A stretch of DNA of 64,000 nt, from assembly GCF_010093535.1 (NCBI RefSeq), contig NW_022985201.1, forward strand, positions 609,692-673,691, in the 5' to 3' direction. Each line of letters opens with the position of its first letter. Position 1 is the stretch's first letter. Below, piece after piece: positions 9,341 to 22,399 of the stretch. A program made the translations under genes and the position numbers. The stretch is from Lindgomyces ingoldianus (Eukaryota; Ascomycota; Dothideomycetes; Pleosporales; Lindgomycetaceae). The notes beneath the pieces are model-generated. The model was not told the origin of the DNA. It saw only the letters and a list, made by a program, of their open reading frames with translations, and did no database searches.

Positions 9341-12300
9341 TGTGTCGTGTGGCACAATATCCGGAATATGTTTCTTGAGGACTGGCCGTGAAGAGAAAGG
9401 GTTCTTGAGCTCTGACTTGGCTTGGGAAGTGGGGGTAGGTGGTGATGTGAAGCTTTAAGTACAAGCCTCGGCAGTGAATTGAACTGAAAGCTAAAACTAA
9501 ACTTCTACTGCGCCAACCTTACCTTCATATATTCGTACTACGAAACACGCGGCCTTCTCTCTCATTGGGTCATCTTGCACAATCTGCAACTTCGTCATTG
9601 ACAAGCTCAAAATATACCGGTAGAACCACTCCGGAGGGGGGCCCGTGAGGCTGAGACCCCACCTGACTGTAAGCACGTTTTTGGACACGGGTTCAGGACG
9701 CTTACGCGTCGAAGATGAGAACAGCAGATGCCGTACTGCAGTGCAGTGTCCTCAGCCTGCAATTAGTAAGGGAAAGGCTGCGGATTGCCCAATAAGGGGA
9801 CTCAGCCCTACGGGAACCACGGGCTTCCAGGTAAGATGGCGCCCGTAAGCCGTCCTAAAAAACGTTAAGGAAGACGTGGATTGGGCAGGTTCAGAAAGTC
9901 GGAGGACGTGTTTGGTGAGATTAGGGTCTGGCAGCCTGGTTCGGAGGCGGATCTAGAGGGCTTGGGAGCTTCGGAGAATAGGGTGGGGAGAAAGTGCGGA
10001 GGATGTCCAGCGACGGCAGTTTTGACATGTGTCATTCTGACAGCAGACCCTCCTAAAAACATAACTAGTCAAACTCTGATAGCCGTGAACCATCCTCAAA
10101 TGATACAGGCCAGGTAAGCCAAGGAGTTCTTCGCATCCGTTGCGGTTTACTAGCTTGAAGTTTTGCAAAGGTTGAGAAGAGGTTGTCGGCACCCGCATCC
10201 GGAAGCACCGAAGGTCGATCACAAATGTCGGTGAAAAAGAAATCCAACCGCCGACGATTGAGATATTCACGACTCTGACAACACTCTTCATCGTCGTAGA
10301 CGTAAAGACGTAAGGCCGTCTACGCGCGTATGTACTATGATTCTACCAATTTGTATAATGTTGATGACCTGTACTGACTCTAGACACGTGGCTCTCACTC
10401 CAAACAAGTTGGGCTTTCACTCTCTCTGGGGATTCGACAGATGAAGTTGGATCGCTGTCGAGGTTTGTTTCATCTCTCTTTTGTCGGCTTCTTTCAACGG
10501 ACCGGAGCATATTTGAGAGCAATCGAGTTGCCCCTGATATCTCATACTCCAGCCAGGTCACCGGACCAAAGTCCCGAGAGCAGGGTACCCCGCTATCTGC
10601 AAGAAGTGCCATCCTGATCCCGAGAACTGGATAACTAATGCATTGCTCCATCTACAGCTATTTATCCAAATCTGCAAAGCGACGCTTCTGGCTATCAGGC
10701 GGTTTTGCTCCTCGAGTCTCAGGTTTTTAGCGAGCAGGAAATGGTTAGTCGGGAGCTCATATATGATCTGTTTGTGCGATGCGCTTCGCCAAGCCACGCC
10801 ATAGGCATTATTTTGTCGACGGCTGACCTTGTCTTAATTGCTGCAGCTATGGTTCTGGCGTGGATCAGGGTCCTAATAGCGATGCTATCTAAGAGATTCT
10901 TCGCTTTAGCATGATGGAACCTTACTGGAAAGAGCAGAGCTCACCCGAACCTCACTTCTTATAGCCTATATCGACCGCGTTGAGCTGACATCCATTTCAG
11001 AAACGTTTTGTGTAAAGAGACGCGAATCGCAGCCTGACTTTGGAGCGCAACATCTCAATATCTTCTTGTGGAATGAGAACGGCAACCCTTCAATGTAGAG
11101 ATGACGTCGAAAGAAGCTTGCCCAAGACTGTCAAACCATTTCTTCTAATGAAGCCAAGGACGCACTGCTGTATGAAGCCGCAGTGCAATATGAATGGCCC
11201 CTCATCCCTAAGCCGGTTCCTGGACTTAAATGGAGGATTCCTATGCTTCAGGGTGGCTTCCGGGAATGCAAGGAGAGTATGTTGAAGCCCGTCCACGATA
11301 TGAATAACGGGCAGAACTTAGGCATGTTCTTGCTCTTCAGTGTACACCGCTCATTTGCCCACGAACAGGTCATTATCATTTCCCATTGGCAAAAGGCATG
11401 CGGCCGGAAAGCATTTCAGGCATCACCAAGCAGGCGGTTCTTCAGTGCTCCCTAAAGCTTCTGCATCCTTAATGCTGGAGCTGTATGAATGCCAGCCCTT
11501 TAAACCATATGGAGGTCTGTTCAACCTAATCATCATTAGCGCTTTAATCCTAGTTGTAAATCTGTACCACCATTGCTGGACTCGAAGCGGAGACAGATGC
11601 ACGTCACTCACGATCGTCCAAAGTTGAAATTTGAGTAATGGCACCACTGGCCTTCATGAACATGGATCATCCTAACATCAACTGATCGGCACTCTCAGGA
11701 ATTCTTTGGTGGTCGATAAATATTTAAGACATTAGTTGGTGATGCCATAATTCTTGTTTTCGTCCCAGTTATTCGCTGAAGGGGAATGGAGGTGTTCGAA
11801 GTCAGGTGAGGTAGGCTGGGAACGAAGGCTAAACTCTATTTTGCTGAACTTTCACAGGAGTGCGGTGTTGCGTATATGCAGTCATTTTCACAATTGAATG
11901 CAGTGAGGACTTCACTTCTTCAGAGCACCTAACCTCATCATCGCACATTACGCCCTGTCGGTCTCGCTTTCCTGCACGTTAGTCGTACGAAAGGCATGAG
12001 ATGGACAACTTTGCCAGCGCCATCGTAAAGCCATTCCGTAGCTCGTTACCAGTACTTTGGGTTCAACACATTGCCATTCCCCTTGGCGCGCTTCTGTCAC
12101 AATTCACAATAACCCCTTAAACCTTCCTAGTGCTCCGACTCTACTAGGCGTAGCCCTCTCGCATGAGTTTCTATCGCGAGTCGTTCCCGTCTGCAATTTC
12201 TCTCCTACTAATAAATACTGTTCCAACTCACCGGTCGCTGATTTGGACTCGTCGGAGACTTTCCGTAACGGTTGGCGTGCATCGGATGTCTGCAGCTTCT

Positions 12301-13652
12301 GTACAGAATTGCAACATTACAAAGTATCTCCTTAGTTGAGGGATACACACGGACCGATTTACTTGCCTTTCGTGCACCTTCCTCTTCAAAATTTAAAATT
12401 TCGGATGTCCGCCACAGAATCCCGGTGCAGTGGTTCCCCGGCGCCACCCCTGCATTCCATGTCCCCTCACCTTTTCATCTCGTGAATGAACGAGCGAGCG
12501 TTGTGAAATTCTGAAGCAGATTCGTTATGTAATTGGGCCAGACAAACTCTGGAGACTCTAGCAACTCATCTGACAATACGGAGTACAGTGCACAAGTAGT
12601 TAAGATGCAGTGCGGGAAGGCACCGTGTAGCTAGCGTAGTATACCGGAGAAGAGTTTCTTGAGCAACCTCTCAGACAGCCGATACTTGCAGAACTCACCG
12701 ATGAGCGAGCGGCCCGCACCATTATCCGCTTGCCAGTGGTGAAGTGTCACATCACACCTCGGCAGGTCCAGTCCAATATCCATCCACTGCTCAAGCCCTC
12801 GGTGCGTTCGCCCGATCCGAACACGACGCAGCAACCACAGAAAAAGAACCTCCGAACCGAAGCCGAACTTGTTATCTTTGCCCGGCCGCTGTGCCGCACC
12901 GCAAGCCGGCAGGCAGAGGCAGGGACAAGCCTGGGTTTGAGACACGAACTCGAAAACTCAAAACACCTGCACCTGTCATCTTAGGTGCAGAGGCTCTGTG
13001 TCGCTATGTGCATCCTGATTGTCGCGTGCTAGCAATGGATGATGCTGGGTACCGTGAGTAATTTCGGTGGCGCGACCGAGAGAACTTGGGCGTCCTGTAT
13101 CGACCATACGATCGGATGGGCGACTGATTCTTGGGCCTGAGAGCGGAAGGATCGAGAGAGGGGAAGGGAGTGCACGCACAATCCGTTTTACAACGCTAAT
13201 TCCAGGCGTGTCTCCGGGATTGGATTGGGTTGGGCTGGGCTGGGTTTCCAGTGTCCGTGAGCCTGGGGTCTGGGAAGGCGAGTTTGGAACTTGGTTCATT
13301 GAATTAGATACTAGTCATACAGGGACGTTTTGTTACGAACGGCCTCTTGTTGAATGTTGAAACAATCATACAAATGTGAACAACTGCGCGAAGTAGACAG
13401 ATGTCATACTCCTTTTTGGGCTCATATCTGGTAGCGACGGCGAGTAAAATGCCGATACAGTGCCCGCCGTATGGTTACTCTTTTCGCAAAATTCAACTCC
13501 AACTCCATATGCCAACATTCAACGCCAAATGGCATCTCGTAGCATATTAAAACACACCGGGGTATAGTAATTGCATCGTCGTAAAGCCACAACCGAATCG
13601 CAATCGCAGTCGCATTCGCAGTAAATCCAATCGCGGATAAGTGCATCCATCC
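9341..13652. other. 4.3-kb gene-free stretch, nothing recognised
   Basis: Upstream of the surface-protein gene and downstream of the rhodopsin-domain gene. Open frames reach about 110 codons on both strands but overlap one another, contain no domain I know, and do not join into exon chains. Composition is mixed and no RNA gene was seen. It may contain degraded repeats or lineage-specific genes that cannot be recognised by eye. Confidence 0.4.
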
Positions 13653-14911
13653 TTAGACAGCATGCCACTTCCCACTTGCCTTCTTCCTTTCCATTGGATC
13701 CAGGTCCTCTCTCTCGACCTTTGGAATTTCCTCTTCGCTAAAATGCAGTTCCGTCGTTTTAACAATCTTCCCACCCGCTGCCTGTGTGAACACTTTATCG
13801 TCGTCCGAGTGGAGGATACTCTCTTCGCTCTGGGCGTCACTTGCTTTGCCAGAGGACATTCCGACACCAGTTCGGTTAGATCGTAGGTTAGAAAGTTGAT
13901 GTCCGTTGCTGCCACTCTGGCCGTAGTTTTGGTAGCCGCTTCGTCCGTAGGCCGTGCGGCCTTTTGAGGAAAGAAGTCCCATGCGACCTAGAACTTTTTC
14001 GAATGGAGATTTGAGGCACGGGATGCAGGCTGCGATAATCCCTGTTTGTTCTTCGAGGATAGACCAGAGGGTCAGGTCAATGGCGTCCCAGAGAGAGTCG
14101 CCCGTGATCCCGTAGTTCTTGACTAGAGTCGTTTTCACGATGCTGGCTGCTGCGGCGAATACACCAAGACCCATTAGAATAGAAAGGACAAGCTTCTCTC
14201 GAAGTGGTCGGTTCATTTTGCGAATGAAGGTAATCGGGAGAACGGCGAATGTGAGGTCGGTGGCAATCGCAATTGATGAATTGACGTATATACTGATAAA
14301 GGCGGATTCTGGCTTCGTACATACAGCATTCGGATGGGCTGCTGGGTTCCAAATTACCGCAAGAGGCCTACACTGAACCAACTGAAATACTAAACTTGCG
14401 ACACATGAGGCGATTTGGATTGCAATCATCGTCCAGAGGAAGATGATCCAGGGTCTTGTGCGCTTGATTCGGAGAAGCATGCAGGCGATGCTGATTTTGA
14501 TGAACATCATCGAGGCTGCCCATGGTACTGTTGACGAGAAGAGCAAATGTTGGGCGGGAATCTGCTTGTCGGCAGGGACATAGTAATTATGTCGACCAGC
14601 TCCGTATGAAACGGAAGCTGTGAACAGTGACCACTCTATGAGAGCCAGTATCTGGATGAATGGAGTTAGTGAAGGGAACAAAAGGTAAGTAAATGGGATT
14701 CTTGTGAGGATGAAGAGTTTGGGCGTACTAGAGCGGCAGTAATAGTGTAGTCATCCCATCCTAATCGTGGAGTTGGTCGTAAACGAGTGTACATGCGGCC
14801 ACCGTAAAGAAGCAGTGCCACGATGTACAATCCTCCAGTGATACCTAGCAGTTTAGGTGCAGAGCTGATATCTGGACCTGGTGGTTTCTTGATTGGCGGC
14901 AGGCCTGCCAT
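13653..14911 (-). CDS. Fungal rhodopsin-domain (SAT4/PTH11-like) seven-TM membrane protein
   Basis: Two exons on the minus strand, 14729-14911 and 13653-14651, separated by a 77-nt intron (donor GTACGC, branch ACTAAC, acceptor CCAG), phase 0; 393 residues. Seven hydrophobic segments occupy about residues 20-285. Between them lie the hallmarks of the fungal rhodopsin domain: GWDDYTI after TM1, the QHLLF...KISIACMLLRI region, a Cys-containing loop with QCRPLAVIWNP, and NSSIAIATDLTFAVLPI. The roughly 110-residue tail is Ser/Gly-rich with acidic patches. Members of this family are plasma-membrane proteins sometimes acting as G-protein-coupled sensors (PTH11-like). No CFEM domain is present, so I would not call it PTH11 proper. 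Confidence 0.85.
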
Positions 14912-17900
14912 ATTGAAGGCAGTCTGACAAGTAAATGACAAGGAATGGCTAAGAACACAGAGATGAGCAAGACTGAGTACAAGTAATCAGTCTTGATGGG
15001 GTTTGACGTAGTTCAGACGGGACTGGTTTCCCGCTATGCGGGCCTTAAGATATGTAGACTCACTCACTCCAAAAAGGGTTTCAACTCTCCCCATCTGGGG
15101 TAGGGTGATGTGGCTCGCCCTTGACTCGCAGCCGACCTGTGTTCGACGTTTTGGATGCCATGATCCTCGCCTTCCGGAACGAGCTGGGACGGGTGGCAAG
15201 CTCGAAATAGCCAGATCTTGAATTTAAAGTTTGGTGGGTGTTCATTTGACAGCAATGGATTGCGTCCGCGCTCGCGCATCATCAAGGCCACTGTTATGCC
15301 CCATGCTCTTCCCGGGGCACACCCCAAAAAGTTTGTCTGATGGTCGGCAGAGGAGTGCGCGGATCGGCTAGTGATTCCTTTAGCCTAATGCCCAGGAGCT
15401 AAAAGAAGAAGCTCATTGGTGAATGGAGTCATGCCAGAATCCGGGGATTTGGCACGAGCTTTGCACGGTGCTTCCACTTATCCGTGTCCCAACTTCCTGC
15501 GCATCACTGCAAGCCATCAGCTCTTCCACTGCGCGCCTGATGCCGGGGTGGAAGGGGTTAATGTTGCCTGTTAATTAGGTTCGTACTCTGAACAGCCAAA
15601 GACGCCTCATCTCTCATTTCTGTGCGCTCCTTTTCATGCACTGTTGGCACATTAAGCTTTCTAAATGACCTCTGCCCTGTATACTCGCGTGTGAAAGGTT
15701 TGACAGGCTTCATGCGTGCAGTGTCAGTCCAGCCTTACGAAGAGAAGTGAGAGGCTGTCAATCCCATTGCGATTCAAGCAGTTCAAGGTACCTCGAGCAA
15801 GAACCCTTTTCTCCGCTGTCGCGTCGTTACTTTCACGGGGGCCCGGGTGTTCACCCGGGTGCCTTGCTCGCCCTGGTCGTTGACGTTGTCTGGAGTTTCG
15901 CGGTCCCTGCTAGCTCGATGAGGGGAAGAGCTTGATGAGACGTGCGGGAGTGGGATGAACCGACTTCGGTACACGATCACAGTATTGGCTTACCGTCCCT
16001 TCGGATTCGGTTTGAAAGCCCATGGGCGCCTTCGACCTTAACATAAGGGGAATGGGCTGGCAGAAATTCTGGCATGTCCAAATGCCAAGTTGCCAACACT
16101 CCAAGCGAGAAGGCTGTCGCAATACCGGAGGCAGAGCACTACCGGGGCGTTTAAAATGTCCGTGTGCGGGACTTCTTGGCACTAGCAAGGTGTGCAAAGC
16201 TGGCCCTTCAGCCACAAGGCCGTCTTTGTAGCCTGTCATAAGCGCCTCTACCTCGGAGGGCGTATCTCGGTTCGGCGGCGAAGGATCTGGAAAATACACT
16301 GACAGCAGAGAGACATCTTTGGCTTCGCGCTTGAACTTTAAGTTGGGTCGGAGCGTTCCTGGAGGCGAAACCCCATCATGCAGAGGTACCCGAAGTACCA
16401 GAAGAAACCCGAAAGAACAAGTTGTGAAGGTGATCTTGGAGAGCTAACATGCTGCCCTCTTCAGTTTCTACTGAAAACGTAGACCCTTCGAAAAAGGATT
16501 TCAAGGCCGAAATGCGAGCGAAAGAGAATGGACACCCTGAGAATCTCCTGGGGATTATAATTATGTGAGAAGCAAAGAAAAGGAAGATAATGACAAGGTA
16601 CACTTACGTTTCGATGCCAACGGTTTTGATACCTTTGGGTCCTATTCTTCGTATTACGTCCTGCAGCTGAGGCGTGAATGTTCTGCGCTGTGGACACGGA
16701 TATTCCCAGGGTGTTCCTGGTTGAACTGCTCGCCTGGCGTGTTTAACATGCTCATCGCTCAGACCGAAGATACGCTATCCGACTGCAGGTACAGAAGAGC
16801 GTCCCTGCTAGGCCAACACAGAAGTTCATCGGGTCATGGTGTGGCTGATGCCAAGTGTTCTTGGAGTCAAAGCTCGTGCTTGTGGTGTTGGACACTTGAG
16901 GATCGAAGGCGAGCCTGTATCGATAATCGTCGATCCCTAACACTTCCGATTTTACGACTTACAAGCCGAGTTAGCACGAGCAAATGGGGGTTTGTCGCTT
17001 GATGCAACAACTATTTACCAATGGGATCCCTCCCCGCGGTGGAATATTCTCACAAGCAAATGTTAACACGGCAAGCTTTCACTACCTTCCGAACTTGAAT
17101 GCGCCAAAATGATGTGATAATTTTCGAGATCCTTGTGGTGTGATGAGATTGTTGAGGAAATCAGGGTTTCGAAGTGCTTCAGAATCGTCGGTTGCAAAAG
17201 GCTAAAATGAGTGAGGCCTCATAGCTGGGCCTTTGCGGCTCTGCTAAATAAAACGGCGTTAATATCGACGTGTATGACCAGGGGAGGGGTTTGGACGAGG
17301 GTAGAATGCATCAAGTAAAACAGCATCGCTAAGATATGCTTCTCGGGGATAGAAACTGTACGAAAAGCGTGAAGTCACCCGCAGATCTTGATGCACAGGC
17401 TAACTAACAGCTGTCGCCGTTGGCGCAACTGCGACGATGGACCAGCTCGGGTACAAATCTCCCACTTACTTGAGAAGAACGACGAAGGCGGGCACAATTG
17501 AGACCATGGGCTACTTCTCCAAGGGGCGAGAGCATGAAGCAACCACGTCTTCGCTCTCGTGCCGCTAAGAGATACTTATCGGTGTGGAGTGGTGTTGTGG
17601 CTTCGGAGGCTTCACGAACCCAGAGGCCGTTACGAAAAGTTGGAAAAGCGAACGCCAGACATGGGAAACTCATTGGGATGGTGGTGGCATGAGTCACACG
17701 TTCACCCGCTCGCCTTCGACTAGGCCAGAGAATGTTCGGATAGACAGCAGCGGGAGACAGAGTTTGACCGGCGTGCAGCCACTCGGTACCAGGTGGTGAG
17801 TGCCTTGGCTGTCCCTTCCCCATGAAGTAGAGGTAGTGGAGTGCTGAGCAAAGGACACTTGGCACTTAGCAACGAAAATGATGATGGGTAGTTTTGAAAC

Positions 17901-18096
17901 TGAATGAAGAGAGGTGGTTGTTGGACACACTGGAGCCTCCTCTGCGAACGTCGCCGAGGCTAGTCTCATCATCACCGAACAAACTCCGCCAGCCCTACGA
18001 AATGTCCAGAACTTCAACATCGCGCCACCGTCTTAATCCACTAAACCTCCTCACCGCCTCAATTGAGCGCTTATTTGATTTCAACAACCTGTCAAA
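14912..18096. other. 3.2-kb gene-free stretch, nothing recognised
   Basis: Open frames up to about 150 codons occur because of moderate GC content (for example near 15910-16299, 16565-17002 and 17404-17865), but none shows a domain, signal peptide or believable composition. A short perfect hairpin (CCCGGGTG-TT-CACCCGGG) sits around 15841-15860. The last few hundred bases should contain the promoter of the gene starting at 18097. Confidence 0.4.
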
Positions 18097-18872
18097 ATGA
18101 ACACTGTAAGCTTCATCTTTCCGCGCCGTGATGACGCACAGCTCACAAAGCCCCAGATAAAATCTGTGTAGTACGTCACCCATACGCTTACTCTCATTTC
18201 ATCTAGCCTATCCAGTCATTCATCTCATGCGCGGATACCTGTCTTCCTCGCATACAGCGTCGTCCCCAAATTCGGTCACACCTAGATACTTCACCGCACA
18301 CTCGCCTTTTCCAAATTGTCCCTGTACCCAAGCTCCCGCGGACAACTTTCGCACCTGATCTCAAGACTGTAATCCTCCAAAGAACGGTTGGGACTAACAT
18401 CTTACTTTGTAGCTACGGCTGGGCCACCCTAATAGTAGCCGGCGGCGGCGCATACTACTTTGCCAAAAAATCAATCAACGCTGACCGCGCCGCAAAAGCT
18501 GAAGCCGACCGACAAAAGCGCATCTACCACGCCCAACTAGAAGCCGCGCACTTCCCTCCCCCCGGTCCCAGCACTCGGCCTCCAAACCCGCCGAACTCCC
18601 AATCCTCATCGTCTACAAACACACGGGTTTCATCAACACCCGGGAGTGTGAGTAACGAGCTCGGAAAGCGGAAGATGGAGATGGGGAAGGAGAGGGAGGA
18701 TAAGGACTGGCATACGCAGATGGAAGAGGCGTGTAATCCCAGCCAGGAGGCGAGCCATGACCCCGCGCCGACGAGACATGCACCTGAGGATGAAGCGCAG
18801 AAGATGAGGGAGAAGAGCAAATATGAGGCAAGTGATGTGTTCAGGTCGAGGAAAGGGGATCGATTTAGCTAA
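18097..18872 (+). CDS. Small one-TM, probably mitochondrial protein (DUF4748-like)
   Basis: Two exons: a 9-nt first exon (18097-18105, M-N-T), a 101-nt intron with GTAAGC donor and CATCTAG acceptor, and exon 2 at 18207-18872; 224 residues. The N-terminal 60 residues are Arg-rich and poor in acidic residues, as in a mitochondrial presequence. A transmembrane segment follows (about 74-90, GWATLIVAGGGAYYFAKKSI). The second half is polar and ends in a region I recall as strongly conserved in fungal homologues (EASHDPAPTRHAP, then KSKYEASDVF and KGDRFS at the C-terminus). A 44-nt GTAATC...ACTAAC...GTAG stretch at 18369-18412 resembles an intron, but removing it would break the frame, so I leave it in. 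The assignment to DUF4748 is from memory. Convergent with the nucleoporin gene. Confidence 0.65.
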
Positions 18873-19236
18873 AAGGCCACCACTCTCTACGCTTTTCTAC
18901 CCTCGAATCGTGAGACGGATGCTTGCGGGGAGAGGGGCCCATCATGCTGTATATATAGGGTTCACGAGGGACGACTTGGGGTTTTTTGGGTTGGAGATTG
19001 GATGGATGGGTAGAGCACAGCAGAGCAATGGAAATCTCACTCTCTGCAGTTGTATTATGCAAAAGAACCCTTTCTAATGCCAGGAGAGTGATGTAGAAAT
19101 CCATGAATAGCCTGCTCTGACGCATGGAAATTCGTATGCCCGTTTTACGCCTACGCAATATATTCGGGTATAAAAGGGCTAACTCATTAGCCATGTCCAC
19201 CAACACTCATGAGATCCCCGAATCACATCCCGGAGG
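18873..19236. other. Convergent 3' regions
   Basis: 364 bases between the stop codons of two convergent genes; presumably both 3' UTRs. Contains a T-rich stretch near 18980-18990. Nothing else seen. Confidence 0.5.
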
Positions 19237-20114
19237 TCAGTTGAAAAGCTTGCTGCTCGGGCTGTCCCTCCTCTTCTCGTATAACCACTTGTTGTTCAGT
19301 CCCACGCTCGCTTTCCCCATTCCGGGCGTCGGCGTTCCTGGCACGTTGCTGGAGCTGCTCTCTCCGAAGAAGCTGCCGCTCATAGGACTTCCCCTGCTGT
19401 CGTAACTGAGCCTCCTCGTTGCTGACCCACCACCCACGGCCTTCTGAAATAACGGGCTTCCTGTACTCGGGGAGAAGGGGGAGTTCGACGTTGACTTTCC
19501 CAGTGCAGCCGGGCTACCTGACAAAGGCGAGTGGGGAGCGCTGAAGCTACTTCGCGGGGTGGACTTTTGGTAGCGTGGCGGAGTGACGTAGTTCGGGGAG
19601 GCATACGCTGATCCGGGAGTGTGGGGGGTAGAGACGTTGGGATCAAGACCCATTGCCTGTCGCTGGGACGGGGTGAGCGGGATGTCGACGATCTCGTCGG
19701 GGTAGTAGCGGCGGATGAGGGGCATCAGGGCGATGATCATATTCGCGACAAATAGGAATCGGATTACCCAGATGTACCAAGCATTGTAGGGCATCTTGCT
19801 TATGAAGTTCGAGACGCCGTTGCTAGAGAAGCCGGTTAGCTCGCGTTGGAAATTTCGGAGTTCTAAGGGTGGCCGCACGCAATTGCACGCAGAAGCACGA
19901 GCTGGCTGAGCACCGAGAAAAAGGAAAATGAGCCCGTGAGGAGCAGGCCATTGATGACGAGCTGGCGGACGTTGCGCTCATCGAAGGTCGTGGCGTACTG
20001 TCGGCGGGTGATTTCGTTGAACTTGGGATGCCTCCACTTGCCAGTTGGGGTAGGCTGCTCTTGCCTCTGGGCAGCGGGCGTGACGGGGAGTGAGGGGGTT
20101 GCGGGGGCTGCCAT
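19237..20114 (-). CDS. POM34: Nuclear pore membrane protein, POM34-like
   Basis: Two exons, 19879-20114 and 19237-19822, with a 56-nt intron (donor GTGCGG, branch GCTAAC, acceptor CTCTAG) in phase 2; 273 residues. Layout: a Pro/Thr-rich N-terminus, then KWRHPKFNEITRRQYATTFD just before two hydrophobic segments at about 52-77 and 93-115 separated by a short loop, then a roughly 150-residue disordered Ser/Pro/Gly tail. This double-spanning pattern with a disordered tail is that of the fungal nuclear pore assembly protein family (POM34), which helps anchor the pore complex in the nuclear envelope. Divergent from the adenylate-forming-enzyme gene, start codons 406 bases apart. Confidence 0.75.
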
Positions 20115-20520
20115 GATGGGCCCTCGAGCGTGCAGGAACCGTCCTGGAGAGCTCTCGACAGTTAACAGACTGTTTATGGACTGCAGGTGCGGGCTGCCAG
20201 GGGCTGCGGTGAGATGGATTTTCTGGTAAGGGGTGTATGCTGCTCCTGTTGGTTAGTTGCTAGTTAGCACGCTTGAACAGCTGGCCGCTATGAAGACATG
20301 GCCGTTGGGAGAAAGTCGCGACGTTGTTAGCAAAGGTAGCCAAACTACCATGCATTGTTTTCACGACCAACTGGCTTGGCGCCAAGCCGTCGTCGGGGGT
20401 CTGCGCCCGCGTCATTTCACCCCACACGGCTGCCAACGGTCCGCAATTCACTTTCACTTCCACTTTCGCTTCCACTTTCGCTCTTCCTGGCCTCCTTTTT
20501 TGCTTTTTCCTGCTGCAGCC
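20115..20520. promoter_or_regulatory. Shared divergent promoter region
   Basis: 406 bases between divergent start codons. The 60 bases before the ATG at 20521 are strongly pyrimidine-rich with a repeated CACTTTCGCTTC-type motif, the CT-rich pattern common just upstream of fungal transcription starts. No clear TATA box seen. Confidence 0.55.
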
Positions 20521-22399
20521 ATGGTGGGAATAGTCGAGCAGCTTGACGTGCAAATTGCCCAACTTCTCTCCGGCTGGAATACCGTTTCCACTATTCTCCT
20601 TGTTGGGATTCTGGGCTTCGTTGGCTGGGTTGTCTATGATACCCAGGATGCTGACACCCACCCACTGCTCCTTGCGCGACAATCCCAGGCTTCTTATGTG
20701 AGGCAGCCTGGAGAGTCTGCCATCTACAGGTCTCCCGAGACTCCTCATGGCTGTATGGCTCGTCTTGTTAAGCTTCCTGCCCTGTATAACTGACGGTTCT
20801 TAGATCCTCTCCGCACCGGACTTGCGGTCAAGCCCCCAGGAGCTCCTCTGTATACTGCTGGCAGAGATGGCGACCTTCGGGATATCTGGCGCCGTGTCAC
20901 GGGCGAGATACCGCTTGAGAAAAATGCTGCTTCGACCGGAGCGCTAGGCGGAAAGCCGAGTGCAACCGGAAAGATCATGACCGTGTTCGGAAAAGAGGGC
21001 ATCACCGAGCATAGCATTGCGGACATTACCAAAGAGATCACCATCATAGGAAAGCATTTGCAGTCCCACGGAGCTAAGAAGGTCGCCATCTACCTGCCGA
21101 ACAGCGTCGAGTTTCTGGCTGCTCTCTTTGCAGCGGCATTCTATGGCTTCTCTCCCGTCTTGATCCCATACAACCAACCCCATCCTGCCCTTATCGAGCT
21201 ACTCATTCGGACTGGTGCCGATTCATTGATCGCCGAGGCTGGGTCTCTTCCCCTGGCTGATGTAACCAGAGGAGTCTCGGGTCTTCGCCAGGTTATCTGG
21301 ACAGTGGAAAAGACGAGCAGGCATATGGATTGGAATGAAGTACCGGAGGGTATTGGAGGCAAAATCGATGTGTCGGTGTGGCACCAGTTGGTACAGGATC
21401 AGAAGAATGGCACGTTGGAGCTACCTCAAGATGCAGCCAAGGCTCCCAGTATGGTTTTCCTGTGGCAGGAAGGCGTCTCCAAGTCTGTTGAGATTGTAGA
21501 ATTCACACAACAGGTGAGTTCTCTCGATCCTCCCAAAGCCTCCCTGCAATACTAATACAGTCATAGAACATCTGCGCGGCTACTGGTGCTCTCATCTCAT
21601 CTTTACCTGGAGCACAGCGCATGAGCCCCTCCGACTTGTTTCTTCCGGCAGACAGTTTCACGCACTCGTACTGCTTGTGCCTCACACTGGCTGCGTTGTT
21701 TTCACATGCCACAGTCATCGTCAACTCAGTAGCCGGTCCTGGCATCGACCTTACCTTGGCAACCCGAACTATTGCTCCTACCATTGCTGTCGTCTCCGCG
21801 GAAACTGCCATCAAGCTGCATAGCACTACGACGGCCTCGATCACAAGCGGCCTCAAGAAGCTTGTGCATTACCTAGAGACACGAGTTCTGATCTCAGGAC
21901 GAATGCCAACTGATACATTCTTCACACGCCTCAATGCCCCAACAAGAGCGTCTGTCGGAACTACTCCTGGAAAGTTGCGGCTTCTCTATGTCTCAGAGCG
22001 AGCTGGACAAAACACTCCTCCTCTGACTTCCTCTGACCTCTCGGATCTCCGCATTTATACAAGTGCACGTGTCGTATATGCCTTGACTGCAGCAAAAGTT
22101 GCGGGAGCGGTTGCACAGACTAACATCTATGATTACCGACGAGGAACAACGCCGGCCAATAAACATAGCCACTTCGGCATTCCCCTTAGCTGTGTAGAAG
22201 TGAAACTGAAAGATACCTTATCCCATAGGACGACAGATGACCAGTGTGCTGGTGAGGTCGTAGTTACGGGTGCTTCAGTTGCTGGCGGAGAGACATGTTT
22301 GGGTTTGAATGGTGTGTAAAGCGGTGCACAAAACAAAAATAGCTTACTGACTAAGCACTAGGTACCTTCCGGGAAGATCACACGCTGGCTTACATTTGA
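20521..22399 (+). CDS. AMP-binding (adenylate-forming) superfamily protein, acyl-CoA synthetase-like
   Basis: Four exons: 20521-20752, 20804-21513, 21567-22311, 22362-22399; introns of 51, 53 and 50 nt, all with phases that fit; 574 residues. An N-terminal membrane anchor (about 17-37, STILLVGILGFVGWVVY) is followed by the acyl-CoA-synthetase-like region (GRDGDLRDIWRRVTGEIPLE; HLQSHGAKKVAIYLPNSVEF; LIPYNQP). It then continues through LFLPADSFTHSYCLCLTLAA to a C-terminus reading NGTFREDHTLAYI. The usual Ser/Thr/Gly-rich nucleotide-binding loop (SGSTGxPK type) should fall at about 300-320. The sequence there is PSMVFLWQEGVSKSVEIVEF, without a Gly/Ser-rich core. The typical C-terminal subdomain is also missing. 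It may therefore be a non-catalytic member, associated with a membrane. The last tiny exon was chosen because the unspliced frame ends 5 bases beyond the donor. Confidence 0.75.

Noticed and set aside
15910..16299. 129-codon minus-strand frame
   Set aside because: No recognisable feature; overlaps an equally open plus-strand frame.
17404..17865. 153-codon minus-strand frame
   Set aside because: No domain, no signal peptide, composition not protein-like and overlapping plus frames of similar quality; probably chance.
18369..18412. Possible 44-nt intron with ACTAAC branch point
   Set aside because: Removing it breaks the reading frame into the transmembrane segment, whereas the unspliced frame is open and continuous.
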